Assembly: GCF_023008405.1 (NCBI RefSeq)
Contig: NZ_CP095376.1
Coordinates: 248,001 to 312,000, forward strand
Reading direction: 5' to 3'
DNA length: 64,000 nt
Origin: Amycolatopsis sp. FBCC-B4732
GTDB taxonomy: Bacteria; Actinomycetota; Actinomycetes; Mycobacteriales; Pseudonocardiaceae
This document shows, one piece after another, positions 1 to 7,915 of this stretch. The translations under genes were made by a program, and so were the position numbers. The notes under the pieces are model-generated. The model saw only the letters and a program-made list of their open reading frames with translations, was not told where the DNA came from and did not search any database. The stretch's first letter is position 1. Each line of letters starts with the position of its first letter.

Positions 1-289
1 ACTCCCGCACCGCCCGCAGCACCCAAGCGATCAGCGAGTCCTCGTCGTCGATGCGGTGCACCTCCCGGCGCAAGCGGGCGGGTACGTCCGCCGCGATCGA
101 TTCGCCGGTCGGGGGATCGATCCCCGCGCCTCGAACCAGCGTCGTCAAGAACGGTTCGACCATGGCCAGGAGGTCCGACCAAGCGGCTTCGTCGCCGTCG
201 CGGGCGGCGGCCAGCAGTGCCGAAGTGCGCTCCCGGCCGGCCTGTTCCCGCCACTGCGGCGTCACTGAGGTCCGGCCGGGTTCGTCCAC
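1..289 (-). CDS. ECF-type RNA polymerase sigma factor, N-terminal part
   Basis: The reading frame runs off the left edge of the window, so only about 96 N-terminal residues are visible. They contain a sigma region 2-like stretch (LLAAARDGDEAAWSDLLAMV) followed by a helix-rich segment ending LIAWVLRAVRE, which resembles the end of region 2 in ECF factors that recognise extracytoplasmic-stress promoters. The GTG at 289 is chosen as start; GGGAAG lies almost directly against it, so a leaderless transcript or a GTG at 265 is possible. It faces away from the VOC gene across a 163-nt gap in which no clear signal is seen. ECF assignment is by pattern only, because region 4 lies outside the window. 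Confidence 0.6.
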   Translation of the reverse strand, partial: MDEPGRTSVTPQWREQAGRERTSALLAAARDGDEAAWSDLLAMVEPFLTTLVRGAGIDPPTGESIAADVPARLRREVHRIDDEDSLIAWVLRAVRE

Positions 290-452
290 CTTCCCACTGT
301 CGCCGTGGCCGTCCCGCCCGGCAAGGGGCCGGTCCGGTGACCGACGCCTGGCACGGCGGCGCGGAAGCGGGCTAAGCTCGCCGGCGAACGGGTGCGGCGT
401 CGGAACGCCCGTTCGGCGACTTCCCTTGGCGCACCAAGCGGAGGAGTGCGCC

Positions 453-929
453 TTGCCCACGTTCGCCGGGATGAGCCTGCCGGTCGCCAGTCTCGATCGC
501 TCGCTTCCCTTCTACGAATCCCTCGGGTTCACCACCGAAGTCCGCAACGGCCGGTTCGCGCTGCTGCGGCTCGGGGCCGGCACCCTCGGGCTCCTCGAGC
601 TCGGTGACGCCGTCGAACGGGACAGTGGCCGGCTGCGGGCGTTCGTCCAGGTCGAGCTGCTCGCCGACGACCTCGACGAGCTGTACGCCGACTTCATCGC
701 CCGCGGGGTGCCCGTTTCCGGGCCGCCCCGGGACCGCGGATTCGAACGGCAGCTCCAGCTGCGGGACCCGGACGGCTTCACCGTCGAGTTCGCCGACCGC
801 AGCCCGCGCCAGTCAGGGGCCGGAGGTCGGCCGCCGGGTTCGGGAGGCCCTGTGCTCTTGACGTACGATTCCGGCACCGGCGGGAGGGGGCAGGGGTGTT
901 CGGTCGGAAGAAGAGACTCGACGATCTGA
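453..929 (+). CDS. VOC superfamily (glyoxalase-like) protein
   Basis: A single VOC module of beta-alpha-beta-beta-beta type: SLDRSLPFYESLGF near the N-terminus and LRDPDGFTVEFAD near residue 110 are the standard halves. Such proteins are metal-dependent dioxygenases, glyoxalases or antibiotic-binding proteins; substrate cannot be predicted. The TTG at 453 is chosen because GGAGGAG at 440-446 sits 6 nt upstream, and an ATG at 471 lacks an equally good site. The module should end near residue 115, so the last 40 residues, which overlap the next gene by 34 nt, are a low-complexity Gly/Arg tail unusual for the family. Cytoplasmic. Confidence 0.75.
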   Translation: MPTFAGMSLPVASLDRSLPFYESLGFTTEVRNGRFALLRLGAGTLGLLELGDAVERDSGRLRAFVQVELLADDLDELYADFIARGVPVSGPPRDRGFERQLQLRDPDGFTVEFADRSPRQSGAGGRPPGSGGPVLLTYDSGTGGRGQGCSVGRRDSTI

Positions 930-1342
930 ACGATCTGATGGCGCAGCTGAGGCCCGACCTGAGCCGGGAATCGCTCGGCGTCGGCCCCGATTTCCCGGGC
1001 GTCGCCCCGAACCCGCTCCTGAGCGGTGGTGCGCGGAATCGCACCGCGGAACTGCGTGCGGGGGTGCTCGCGCTCGGCGTTCTCGTCGACTGGCGGGAGG
1101 TCAACAGCAATCCCCGCGTGGTCCTGATGTTCGACGTGGAGACCGCCGACGGCCTCTCGTTCCGCGGTATCGCGGACGAAGACCTCACGCTCACCGAGTT
1201 CACCCGGCTCGCCCCGGGACAGACGTGGCCCGTGCGCTACCGGCCGGCCGTCATGGACCACTACGTCGCCCTTGCCCGGGACGCGGATCCCGCCCACGTG
1301 CAGCAGCTTTCCGATCGGATCGCCGGCCGCAAGCGGACCTGA
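896..1342 (+). CDS. Conserved-type hypothetical protein, 148 aa
   Basis: Not recognised. It starts at GTG 896 after a strong GGGAGGGGG at 882-890 and overlaps the end of the VOC gene, so the two are probably co-transcribed. Residues 1-20 are charged (FGRKKRLDDLNDLM); residues 60-125 look like a small beta domain (GVLVDWREVNSNPRVVLMFD; LAPGQTWPVRYRPA). The latter pattern, a beta-strand domain with a WPVRYRPA ending, resembles the soluble domain of some actinobacterial DUF3592-like proteins, but no membrane segment is present. No function is proposed. Confidence 0.7.
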   Translation: MFGRKKRLDDLNDLMAQLRPDLSRESLGVGPDFPGVAPNPLLSGGARNRTAELRAGVLALGVLVDWREVNSNPRVVLMFDVETADGLSFRGIADEDLTLTEFTRLAPGQTWPVRYRPAVMDHYVALARDADPAHVQQLSDRIAGRKRT

Positions 1343-1379
1343 CCCCGGGTGACGGCGCGGGAGCTTTGTCCCCCACGTC

Positions 1380-1724
1380 CTAACCGTGCGCGGTGATGGC
1401 CGCTTCGGCGCTCGGGTACGTCGGGAAGAAGTCCGCCAGCCCGATCAGGCCGAACGTCCGGCTGAGCCGGGCGGGGACGGCCGCCAGCGCCACGCCGGCA
1501 CCCGCCGTCTCGGCGACGTTGCGGGCCGCGATCAGGGCGGAAATGCCGCTGGAGTCGCAGAACGTCACGCCGGCCAGGTCGATCACCAGCAGCTGCCCGC
1601 GGTCCAGGGGCGCGGAGGCGATCGCGGCGCGGAGGCGGGGTGCCGTCGCCACGTCGAGCTCGCCTTCGACCGTGACCACCGGGCCGGATGCGGTGGTCCG
1701 GGAGGTGGTCGAAAACTGGGTCAC
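1380..1724 (-). CDS. STAS-domain anti-sigma factor antagonist (RsbV-like)
   Basis: A 114-aa stand-alone STAS domain. The segment VIDLAGVTFCDSSGISALIA carries the DSSG signature whose serine is phosphorylated by the anti-sigma kinase in the RsbV/SpoIIAA family; only the unphosphorylated form binds the kinase and frees sigma. The GTG start (1724) overlaps the stop of the upstream phosphatase gene as GTGA, so translation is coupled. It is the last gene of the STAS-RsbQ-RsbP-STAS operon, and the adjacent PP2C phosphatase is its obvious dephosphorylating partner. No RsbW kinase or sigma-B gene is in the window. Confidence 0.88.
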   Translation of the reverse strand: MTQFSTTSRTTASGPVVTVEGELDVATAPRLRAAIASAPLDRGQLLVIDLAGVTFCDSSGISALIAARNVAETAGAGVALAAVPARLSRTFGLIGLADFFPTYPSAEAAITAHG

Positions 1725-2935
1725 GATGGATCGCCTCCGGGGAGCGGGATGCTCAGCGCGAGCAGCGCGGTGTCGTCGTCGACGCCGTCGCCGAAGCCGG
1801 CGAGCAGCTCGGTCACGGCCGCGACGACCGCCGGTGCGGTGGTGGGCGCGCGGCCGGTCAGGTACGCCTGCAGCTGCTCCCCGCTGTAGCGGGTGCGGCC
1901 GTGGGTGCGGGCTTCGGTCAGCCCGTCGCTGTAGAGGAGCAGGGTGTCGCCCGGCGCCAGCCGGACGTCCACGGTGGCGAAGCGCGCCTGCGGGAACGCG
2001 CCGACCAGCTGCCCGCCCGGGATGTCGAGGAACGCCGACGTGCCGTCGGCGCGCAGCAGCAGGGCCGGCGGGTGGCCGCCGGAGCCGAGGGTGACCGCCG
2101 CGCCGTCGTCATCCGGGCGGACGACGCCCTGCACGACCGTGCAGTAGCGCGGGTCCGCACCGCGGTATTCCTGGTGCAGCACGGTGTTGAGGTGCGCCAG
2201 CACGGTGGCCGGCGCCGGGTCGTACGCCGCGGCCGCGCGCAGCGTGTACCGCGCCAGCGACGTCACCACCGCCGCGCCGGCGCCCTTGCCGGAGACGTCG
2301 CCGAGGAAGAACCCCCACGCGTCGCCGGTCAGCGCGAACAGGTCGTAGAAGTCGCCGCCGACCTCGTCGGCCGACGCGGGGTGGTAGTACGCCGCGACCC
2401 GCACGCCCGGCACCTCGGCCAGCGCCGGCGGCAGCAGGGTCTGCTGCAGCGTCCGCGCCAGCCGCTGCACCCGGTCGCGTTCGCGTTCGGCGGCTTCGCG
2501 CGCCCGCAGCAGCTCCTGCTCGTAGGCGCGCCGGTCCCGCGCGTCGAAGACGGTGGTGCGGATGAGCTGCGGCTGCCCGTCGGTGCCGACCTTGACCGTC
2601 GACGTCACGAGCACCGGCAGCCGCGTGCCGGTGGCGGTCTTCAGCTCGAACGCGACCCCGCCGAGCTGGCCCTGCATGCGCAGCAGCGGCGCGAAGTGCG
2701 TCTCGTGGTAGATCCGGCCGCCGACGGTCAGCAGGTCGGCGAACCGGCGCCGCCCGACGACGTCCTCGCGCTCCCAGCCCAGCCAGCCGAGCAGCGTGGC
2801 GTTGATCTTCGCGATCGTGCCGTCGAGCAACGTCGAGAGGTACCCGCAGGGCGCGTGCTCGTAGAGGTCTTCGGCGCTGTCTTCGAGCAGCGCCGAGAAC
2901 GCCGGGCCGGCCTGGTCACCGGCGTCGCACATCAT
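1721..2935 (-). CDS. rsbP: RsbP-like PAS-PP2C serine phosphatase
   Basis: A 404-aa protein with the Bacillus RsbP architecture and length. Residues about 8-120 form a PAS domain (LYEHAPCGYLSTLLDGTI; GWEREDVVGR); residues about 135-165 form a charged coiled coil (RAREAAERERDRVQRLARTL); the rest is a SpoIIE/PP2C phosphatase with the metal-site motifs VGGDFYDLF, GDVSGKGAGAA, YSDGLTEAR and DDDTALLAL. In the known system the hydrolase RsbQ activates RsbP through the PAS domain, and RsbP dephosphorylates the STAS antagonist. The ATG at 2935 overlaps the TGA of the rsbQ-like gene by ATGA (a second ATG follows at 2932), and its own stop overlaps the downstream STAS start, so hydrolase, phosphatase and antagonist are translationally linked. 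Confidence 0.9.
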   Translation of the reverse strand: MMCDAGDQAGPAFSALLEDSAEDLYEHAPCGYLSTLLDGTIAKINATLLGWLGWEREDVVGRRRFADLLTVGGRIYHETHFAPLLRMQGQLGGVAFELKTATGTRLPVLVTSTVKVGTDGQPQLIRTTVFDARDRRAYEQELLRAREAAERERDRVQRLARTLQQTLLPPALAEVPGVRVAAYYHPASADEVGGDFYDLFALTGDAWGFFLGDVSGKGAGAAVVTSLARYTLRAAAAYDPAPATVLAHLNTVLHQEYRGADPRYCTVVQGVVRPDDDGAAVTLGSGGHPPALLLRADGTSAFLDIPGGQLVGAFPQARFATVDVRLAPGDTLLLYSDGLTEARTHGRTRYSGEQLQAYLTGRAPTTAPAVVAAVTELLAGFGDGVDDDTALLALSIPLPGGDPS

Positions 2936-3732
2936 GGCCGGTCCACGAACGCGGTGATCGCGGCGGCGGTGGCCTCCGGCGCGCTGAGCTGCGGGCAGTG
3001 CCCGGTCGCGTCCAGCGTGACGAGCACGCTGCCCTCGATCCGCTCGTGCGTGAACTGCCCGACCTCCCGCGGCGCGATGGCGTCCTGCGCGCACTGGACG
3101 ACCAGCGTCGGCACGGAAACCTTCGCCAGGTCGGCGCGGTTGTCGGAGAGGAACGTCGCCCTGGCGAACACCCGCGCGATCGTGGGATCGGTGCGGCAGA
3201 AGCTGTTCGTCAGCTCCTCGCCGAGCTCCGGGCGCTCCGGGTTGCCCATGATCACCGGCGCCATCGCCGCCGACCAGCCCAGGTAGTTGGAGTCGAGCGC
3301 TTCGAGCAGCTCGTCGATGTCCTCGCGGCTGAACCCGCCCCGGTAGTCCCCGTCGTCGAGGTAGCACGGCGACGGCGTCAGCAGCACCAGCTTCGCGAAC
3401 CGGTCCGGCTCCCGGTTGGCGGCCAGCACCGCGATCATCGCGCTGACCGAGTGCCCGACCAGGACGACGTCCCGCAGTTCGAGCTCGTGGCAGATCGCCA
3501 GGACGTCGTCGGCGTAGCCGTCGAGACCGCTGTAGCGCCCAGCGGTCCACGCCGAGCTGTCCGACTGACCGGCCCCGGTGTGGTCGAACAGCACCAGCCG
3601 GTAGCGCTCGGCGAGCGGCGGGACGACGAGGCGCCAGAGGTTCTGGTCACAGCCGAAGCCGTGCGCGAGCAGCAGAGTGGGGCCGTCCTCGTTACCGGCG
3701 ACGACGACGTTGTTCCGGTGGCGCATGCTCAC
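2932..3732 (-). CDS. rsbQ: RsbQ-like alpha/beta-hydrolase, activator of RsbP
   Basis: A 266-aa alpha/beta hydrolase closely matching RsbQ: HGFGCDQNLW near residue 24, the nucleophile elbow GHSVSA (Ser95), CAQDAIAP (Asp217) and GHCPQLS (His245). With the alternative GTG start at 3738 these become 97, 219 and 247; Asp219 and His247 equal the Bacillus RsbQ numbering. The family, with plant KAI2/D14 receptors as relatives, perceives a hydrophobic small molecule rather than acting as a bulk esterase. GTG 3732 is preferred because GGGAGG lies 8 nt upstream; at 3738 the spacing is only 2 nt. It lies between a STAS gene (32-39 nt upstream) and the coupled rsbP-like gene. Confidence 0.9.
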   Translation of the reverse strand: MSMRHRNNVVVAGNEDGPTLLLAHGFGCDQNLWRLVVPPLAERYRLVLFDHTGAGQSDSSAWTAGRYSGLDGYADDVLAICHELELRDVVLVGHSVSAMIAVLAANREPDRFAKLVLLTPSPCYLDDGDYRGGFSREDIDELLEALDSNYLGWSAAMAPVIMGNPERPELGEELTNSFCRTDPTIARVFARATFLSDNRADLAKVSVPTLVVQCAQDAIAPREVGQFTHERIEGSVLVTLDATGHCPQLSAPEATAAAITAFVDRP

Positions 3733-3770
3733 CGGCACATCCTCCCACCCGGCGGCCCGGATCGCGTGGT

Positions 3771-4139
3771 TCAGCGGGCGAGAGCTTCGTCGCGGGTAGC
3801 CGTGACGGCCAGTGCCTCGCGCAGGCCGGTCAGCTGCAGGGTCCGGGCGACGACGCTGCGCTCGGGCGCGACGACCCGCACCCGGGTGGCGGTGCCGGCG
3901 CCGCGGCGGGCTTCGAGCAGGGCCGTGATGCCGATGGAGGCCAGGAACGAGACCCCGGTCAGGTCGATCACGAGCAGTTCCGGCGGGTCGGCGAGCGCCG
4001 CGGTGATGCCTTCGCTCAGCACCGACGCGCTGAGCAGGTCGACTTCGCCGGCCACGTCCAGGACGACCGCGCCGCCGACGCGTTCGGGCGTCACGCGCAC
4101 CAGGTCCTGGGGCCGGAGCCGATTGCCGTCCGTGCTCAC
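3771..4139 (-). CDS. STAS-domain anti-sigma factor antagonist, first gene of rsbQ-rsbP operon
   Basis: A 122-aa single STAS domain (GGAVVLDVAGEVDLLSASVL; VIDLTGVSFLASIGITALLE). The phosphorylatable serine is present in ASIG, but the acidic residue that usually precedes it (DS) is alanine, a variant common in actinobacterial antagonists. It could differ from the DSSG paralogue at 1380-1724 in kinase partner or phosphorylation rate. It starts at GTG 4139, with GGAGGAG 7 nt upstream, about 33 nt downstream of the predicted sigma-B-type start point, so it is promoter-proximal. Cytoplasmic regulatory protein. Confidence 0.85.
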   Translation of the reverse strand: MSTDGNRLRPQDLVRVTPERVGGAVVLDVAGEVDLLSASVLSEGITAALADPPELLVIDLTGVSFLASIGITALLEARRGAGTATRVRVVAPERSVVARTLQLTGLREALAVTATRDEALAR

Positions 4140-4179
4140 CTGGTGCTCCTCCTCTGCCTGGTTTCCACCGAATGGTGGC

Positions 4180-4205
4180 TTACCCAGACCGGGTGACGGC
4201 CAAAC
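4180..4205 (-). promoter_or_regulatory. Sigma-B-type promoter of the STAS-rsbQ-rsbP-STAS operon
   Basis: Reading the minus strand, GTTTGG (4205-4200) is followed after exactly 14 nt by GGGTAA (4185-4180). This fits the GTTT-N14-16-GGGTAT/A class used by SigB-family factors of Streptomyces and Bacillus. Initiation would fall near 4172, giving a leader of about 33 nt to the STAS start at 4139. The match predicts positive autoregulation of the operon by its own output sigma factor. Seen directly in sequence; use by SigB is inferred. Confidence 0.7.
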
Positions 4206-4337
4206 CTCGCCACCTCCGGCGCTCGGGCCAGGGGAGATGTCCGTCTCGCGGGGCCGGCGGGGTGTAACGGATCACCCGGTCGGCCGATAGCCCGATCGTG
4301 TCCGGGCGTGGCCCGGCCCTCATGAACGGACTATCCG

Positions 4338-5069
4338 ATGCGACGCCTGTCCCTCGCCGCCGCCCTCGCGGCCGGCACCCTCGCCCTCGCCGCCTGCTCC
4401 GGCACCTCCGGCACGGTGGAACCCGCCGGGGCCACCTCCTCCGCGGCCGCCGCCGCGCCCAGTTCGACCGCGCCGCCGGCGCTCGAGGCCGCCAAGGTCG
4501 GGTCCGCCGTGGCCGACGCCGCCAAGCAGGCGTCCTCGGTGCGCGTGAAGGGCACCATGGCGAGCGAGGGCAACATCAACCTGGACCTGCAGCTCAACCA
4601 GGACAGCGCGAGCGGCACCGTGGTCAAGGACGGCATCGAGATCCCCGTCCTGCGCGTCGGCGACAAGTACTTCTTCCGCTTCACCGACTCGCTGGTGAAG
4701 GAGGCCGGCATCCCGGCCTCGATCGGCAAGAAGCTCACCGGCAAGTGGGTCCCGTCCACCGCCAAGATCGGCGCCGGCATCGGCGACGCCTTCAAGGTGT
4801 TCCTCGACTACAAGTCGTTCACCGAGAACACCGTCGGCGAGCTGGCTTCCGCGAGCTTCACCGGCGGCGAGCCCACCACGCTCGGCGGCGTCCCGGCGCT
4901 GAACTTCACCAGCCCGGACGGCACCGCCACGGTCGCCGCCGACGCGCCGCACTACCTGCTGCGCATGCAGGACCCCAAGAGCGGCGCCATCGAGTTCAGC
5001 GACTGGAACAAGCCGGCCCCCGTCGAGGCGCCCCCGGCGTCGGAGATCTACTCCGGTCCCGGCGCCTGA
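4338..5069 (+). CDS. Secreted lipoprotein of the LppX/LprG type
   Basis: The 243-aa product has a lipoprotein signal with lipobox LAAC (Cys20), a Ser/Ala/Pro-rich linker to about residue 50, then a beta-rich domain (SSVRVKGTM; DKYFFRF; GVPALNF) as in LppX/LprG-type periplasmic lipid or glycolipid carriers. Attachment to the outer face of the membrane is expected. The ligand is unknown. Its 3' end overlaps the convergent GH35 gene by 22 nt (5048-5069). The start ATG at 4338 has no strong Shine-Dalgarno sequence; the divergent 200-bp gap to the STAS gene also holds the sigma-B-type promoter for the other strand. Confidence 0.78.
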   Translation: MRRLSLAAALAAGTLALAACSGTSGTVEPAGATSSAAAAAPSSTAPPALEAAKVGSAVADAAKQASSVRVKGTMASEGNINLDLQLNQDSASGTVVKDGIEIPVLRVGDKYFFRFTDSLVKEAGIPASIGKKLTGKWVPSTAKIGAGIGDAFKVFLDYKSFTENTVGELASASFTGGEPTTLGGVPALNFTSPDGTATVAADAPHYLLRMQDPKSGAIEFSDWNKPAPVEAPPASEIYSGPGA

Positions 5070-7915
5070 AGCCGGACGGGGACGCCGCCCCGGACCGTGC
5101 CCAGGTTGGTCAGCGCGACGTTCTCCAGGCCGTTGCCCGGACCGCCGTCGCTGGTCACCGCCAGCGCGAGCGTGTTGCGCCCGTGCGGGTCGAGGACGCC
5201 GGTCGGCAGCACGAACGTGTGCTGCGGGCCGACGTCCGCGACGTACTGCCCGAGGTTCCACCCGTTGACGAAGATCAGCGCCCGGTAGCGGCCACCCGAT
5301 CGCGGGACCGCCGGGTCGCCGATGGTCAGGCCCAGTGAGGCGTCGTGCCCCTTCGGCACGGCGAGGGTGAAGTCCTTGCGGTACCAGGTCGTCCCGGGTG
5401 CCGCGGTGGCGGCGGGGACCTGCCCCGCCGCCCACCCCGCGTCGGAGTGGCGGGGCAGGGTCCAGCCGGCCCGTTCGCCGTCGAGGCCGCCGTTGTTCAG
5501 CGGGCCCCGCACGGGATCCGTGACGCCGCCGCGGATCTTCCACGCGACACCGTCGAGCGACGCCGAGATCAGCCCGCGCCCCTCCTTGTGGGCGTCGTTG
5601 ACGCCGCCGTCCTCGTTGTGGCCGTTGTTCCGCACCATCACCGACAGCACGTGGCCGCCGTCGCCGCGCAGGTCGGCCGGCACGGTGAAGCTCGCGGTGC
5701 CGGTCGTGGGCGGCGAAGCGAGCGCGCTCGGCAGCACGTGCTGGCCGAGGTACCGCCCGTCCAGCCACGCCTGCAGCATCCCGGCGCCGCCCCCGCCGTA
5801 GCCGAAGCTCAGCGACTCGGGAACCAGGCCGCCGAAGTGCCCGCGGTACCAGACGTCGCCGGTGTGGAAGCCGTAGTCGTCCGCGGTGAGCGCGGGTTTG
5901 TCCGCGGGCTGCCACGCCGAGTCGTCGTAGGCGGCCGCCGCCTCGGGCGAGCCCGGGGCCTGCTTCCAGCCGGTCAGCGCGGGCAGGGGCACCGCGTCCG
6001 GGCCGGGGAGCCGGGCCGCCGCCAGCAGGCTCGACGACGACGTCCGCCGGGCCGGGACTCCCCGCCCGTTCCACGTGGCCCGCGTGCCCGGGCCCCACAC
6101 TTCGAGGTCGCCGGCCTGGGCGGTGTCGCCGGTCAGGGCGAGCACGCTTCCGTCGAGGCGGGCCGTCCGCAGCAACGCGGGCCCGCGGACCAGGGCGGGA
6201 CCCTGGCGCCAGAACGTGTCGGCGGTGGCGTCGTCGGCGAGCAGCAGGGTGACCGGTGGCCGGCCGCCACCGGACACGCGGACCCGGGAGAGTCCTTTGT
6301 GGACGTAGTTCAGCCGCAGGTCGCCGCGCGCGGCGTCCCAAGTGGACGTCACGTTCCCGGCCAGTACCTCGACCTTCGGCTCCCGGCTGTAGCGCAACGT
6401 CGTCTCGCCGTCCTCGCCCGGCCGCCCGTGCAGCAGGGCGGTTTCCCGGACCGCGGTCATGATCTCCGACGTCGAGTACACCAGGTGCTGGCCCGCCAGC
6501 TCGAAGTTCGCCACCAGCTGCTTGGCGTCCTGGCCGTGCACCCGCAGGGTGCCCGCCTGCGGCACGGTGTAGGAACCGTCCGGTGTGGACACCGGGAACG
6601 TGAAGGCGTCGTCCGTGGTGTCCTTGGACGGGTTGTGCATCGGCACGTAGAAGTGCGTGAGCGTGTCCGGGTTGACGTTGTGGTACACCTTCACCGCCGT
6701 CGACGACGGGGCGATGGCCGCTGCCTTGTCCTGCTTGGTGATCGGCGGCACCGCCTGCAGGAAGTAGCCCAGTTCCTTCATCGTGAACGCCTTGGGCCGC
6801 AGCTGCCGGGCCTCGTCGATGGCCGCGCCGTAGTCGTAGGAGCTGAAGACGACCGGTGCCGGCAGCCAGCCCCACGACGTGCCACCGAAGGTCATGTAGA
6901 AGTTCTGGACGGTGAGCCCGTTCGCGATGTTGGTGCCGTAGAAGACGCGCTCGTACCCGGGGCCCTGGCGGACGGCCGTGCACGGATAGGTGCCGTTGCT
7001 GCCCCAGTAGTCGAACCAGCCGCCGCCGAACTCGGCGGTGAAGCCGGGGGTGTTCGGCGACGCGCTCGCGCCGCCTTTCGCTCCGCCCGGGCCGTACAGA
7101 CCCCAGTCCGGTGCGGTGTTCGGGGTACCGGGCGTGGCGTCGGGGCGGCAGGTGCCGCCGGGGTAGGTGTCCCACGCGTAGAGGTCGACCTTGCCGGGCA
7201 CGGTCCCCGGCACGCCGGAGTCCGGCGGCACCCAGATCCCGTTGCGGCCCTTGTCGTTGTGGAAGATCGGCACGCCGATGCCGTCCGCGCGGACCTTGTC
7301 GTAGAGGTGGGCGATGTAGTCGCGCTGGCTTTGGCCGGTCGCGGCCAGTTCGTTCTCGATCTGGTACAGGATCACCGGACCGCGGCCGTCGACGTACTGG
7401 TGCCGCGCGATGACGCGGTCGATCGCGGTCAGCCACTCGTCGGCCGCGGCCAGGTAGTCGGGGGCGTCGCTGCGGGCCGTGCCCGCCTGGGTGGTCAGCC
7501 AGCCGGGGAAGCCGCCGCCGGTGACCTCGGCGTTGATGTACGGGCCGGGCCGCGCGATCACGTACAGGCCGGCCTCGCGGGCGAGGTCGAGCACCTTGTC
7601 CATGTCGCGGACGCCGGTGAAGTCGTACACGCCGGGCGCGGGCGAGTGGTAGTTCCAGTCGAAGTAGATCGACACGGCGGTGTAGCCGGTCGCCTTCATC
7701 TTCTGCAGCACGTCGCGCCAGAGGTCCGGGCTGGGCAGCCGGAACGGGTGGAACTCGCCGGACCAGACGAACTCCCGCCGTCCGTCGAGCAGCATCGAAT
7801 ACTTGTCGAACGTGATCCGGTGCTTCGCGGTGGTGACGGCCGCGGCGGCGGTGGGCGCGGTGCTCAGCCCGGCCGCGGTGACGAGAACGAGGAACAGGGC
7901 GAGCAGACGCCTCAT
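5048..7915 (-). CDS. Secreted GH35 family beta-galactosidase
   Basis: A 955-aa precursor with a Sec signal peptide (residues 1-26, ending ALA-like PTAAAAV). A GH35 TIM barrel follows: FVWSGEFHPFRLP and YTAVSIYFDWNYHSP near residues 49-92, general acid in QIENEL (Glu189) and nucleophile in TAEFGGGWFDYWG (Glu295). The C-terminal half is a chain of beta-sandwich domains (jelly-roll pattern WYRGHFGG, WYRKDFTL; NGWNLGQYV near the end), as in large fungal and actinobacterial GH35 enzymes. Likely removes galactose from galactan side chains of rhamnogalacturonan, given the neighbouring RG-acting genes. ATG 7915 follows GGAAGG by 8 nt and overlaps the stop of the upstream gene as ATGA, so the two are coupled. 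Confidence 0.88.
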   Translation of the reverse strand: MRRLLALFLVLVTAAGLSTAPTAAAAVTTAKHRITFDKYSMLLDGRREFVWSGEFHPFRLPSPDLWRDVLQKMKATGYTAVSIYFDWNYHSPAPGVYDFTGVRDMDKVLDLAREAGLYVIARPGPYINAEVTGGGFPGWLTTQAGTARSDAPDYLAAADEWLTAIDRVIARHQYVDGRGPVILYQIENELAATGQSQRDYIAHLYDKVRADGIGVPIFHNDKGRNGIWVPPDSGVPGTVPGKVDLYAWDTYPGGTCRPDATPGTPNTAPDWGLYGPGGAKGGASASPNTPGFTAEFGGGWFDYWGSNGTYPCTAVRQGPGYERVFYGTNIANGLTVQNFYMTFGGTSWGWLPAPVVFSSYDYGAAIDEARQLRPKAFTMKELGYFLQAVPPITKQDKAAAIAPSSTAVKVYHNVNPDTLTHFYVPMHNPSKDTTDDAFTFPVSTPDGSYTVPQAGTLRVHGQDAKQLVANFELAGQHLVYSTSEIMTAVRETALLHGRPGEDGETTLRYSREPKVEVLAGNVTSTWDAARGDLRLNYVHKGLSRVRVSGGGRPPVTLLLADDATADTFWRQGPALVRGPALLRTARLDGSVLALTGDTAQAGDLEVWGPGTRATWNGRGVPARRTSSSSLLAAARLPGPDAVPLPALTGWKQAPGSPEAAAAYDDSAWQPADKPALTADDYGFHTGDVWYRGHFGGLVPESLSFGYGGGGAGMLQAWLDGRYLGQHVLPSALASPPTTGTASFTVPADLRGDGGHVLSVMVRNNGHNEDGGVNDAHKEGRGLISASLDGVAWKIRGGVTDPVRGPLNNGGLDGERAGWTLPRHSDAGWAAGQVPAATAAPGTTWYRKDFTLAVPKGHDASLGLTIGDPAVPRSGGRYRALIFVNGWNLGQYVADVGPQHTFVLPTGVLDPHGRNTLALAVTSDGGPGNGLENVALTNLGTVRGGVPVRLQAPGPE

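Noticed and set aside
1688..3286. A 532-codon plus-strand frame across the rsbP/rsbQ genes
   Set aside because: Antisense to genes with clear catalytic motifs; its composition (Arg, Val, Gln runs) is that of a mirror frame.
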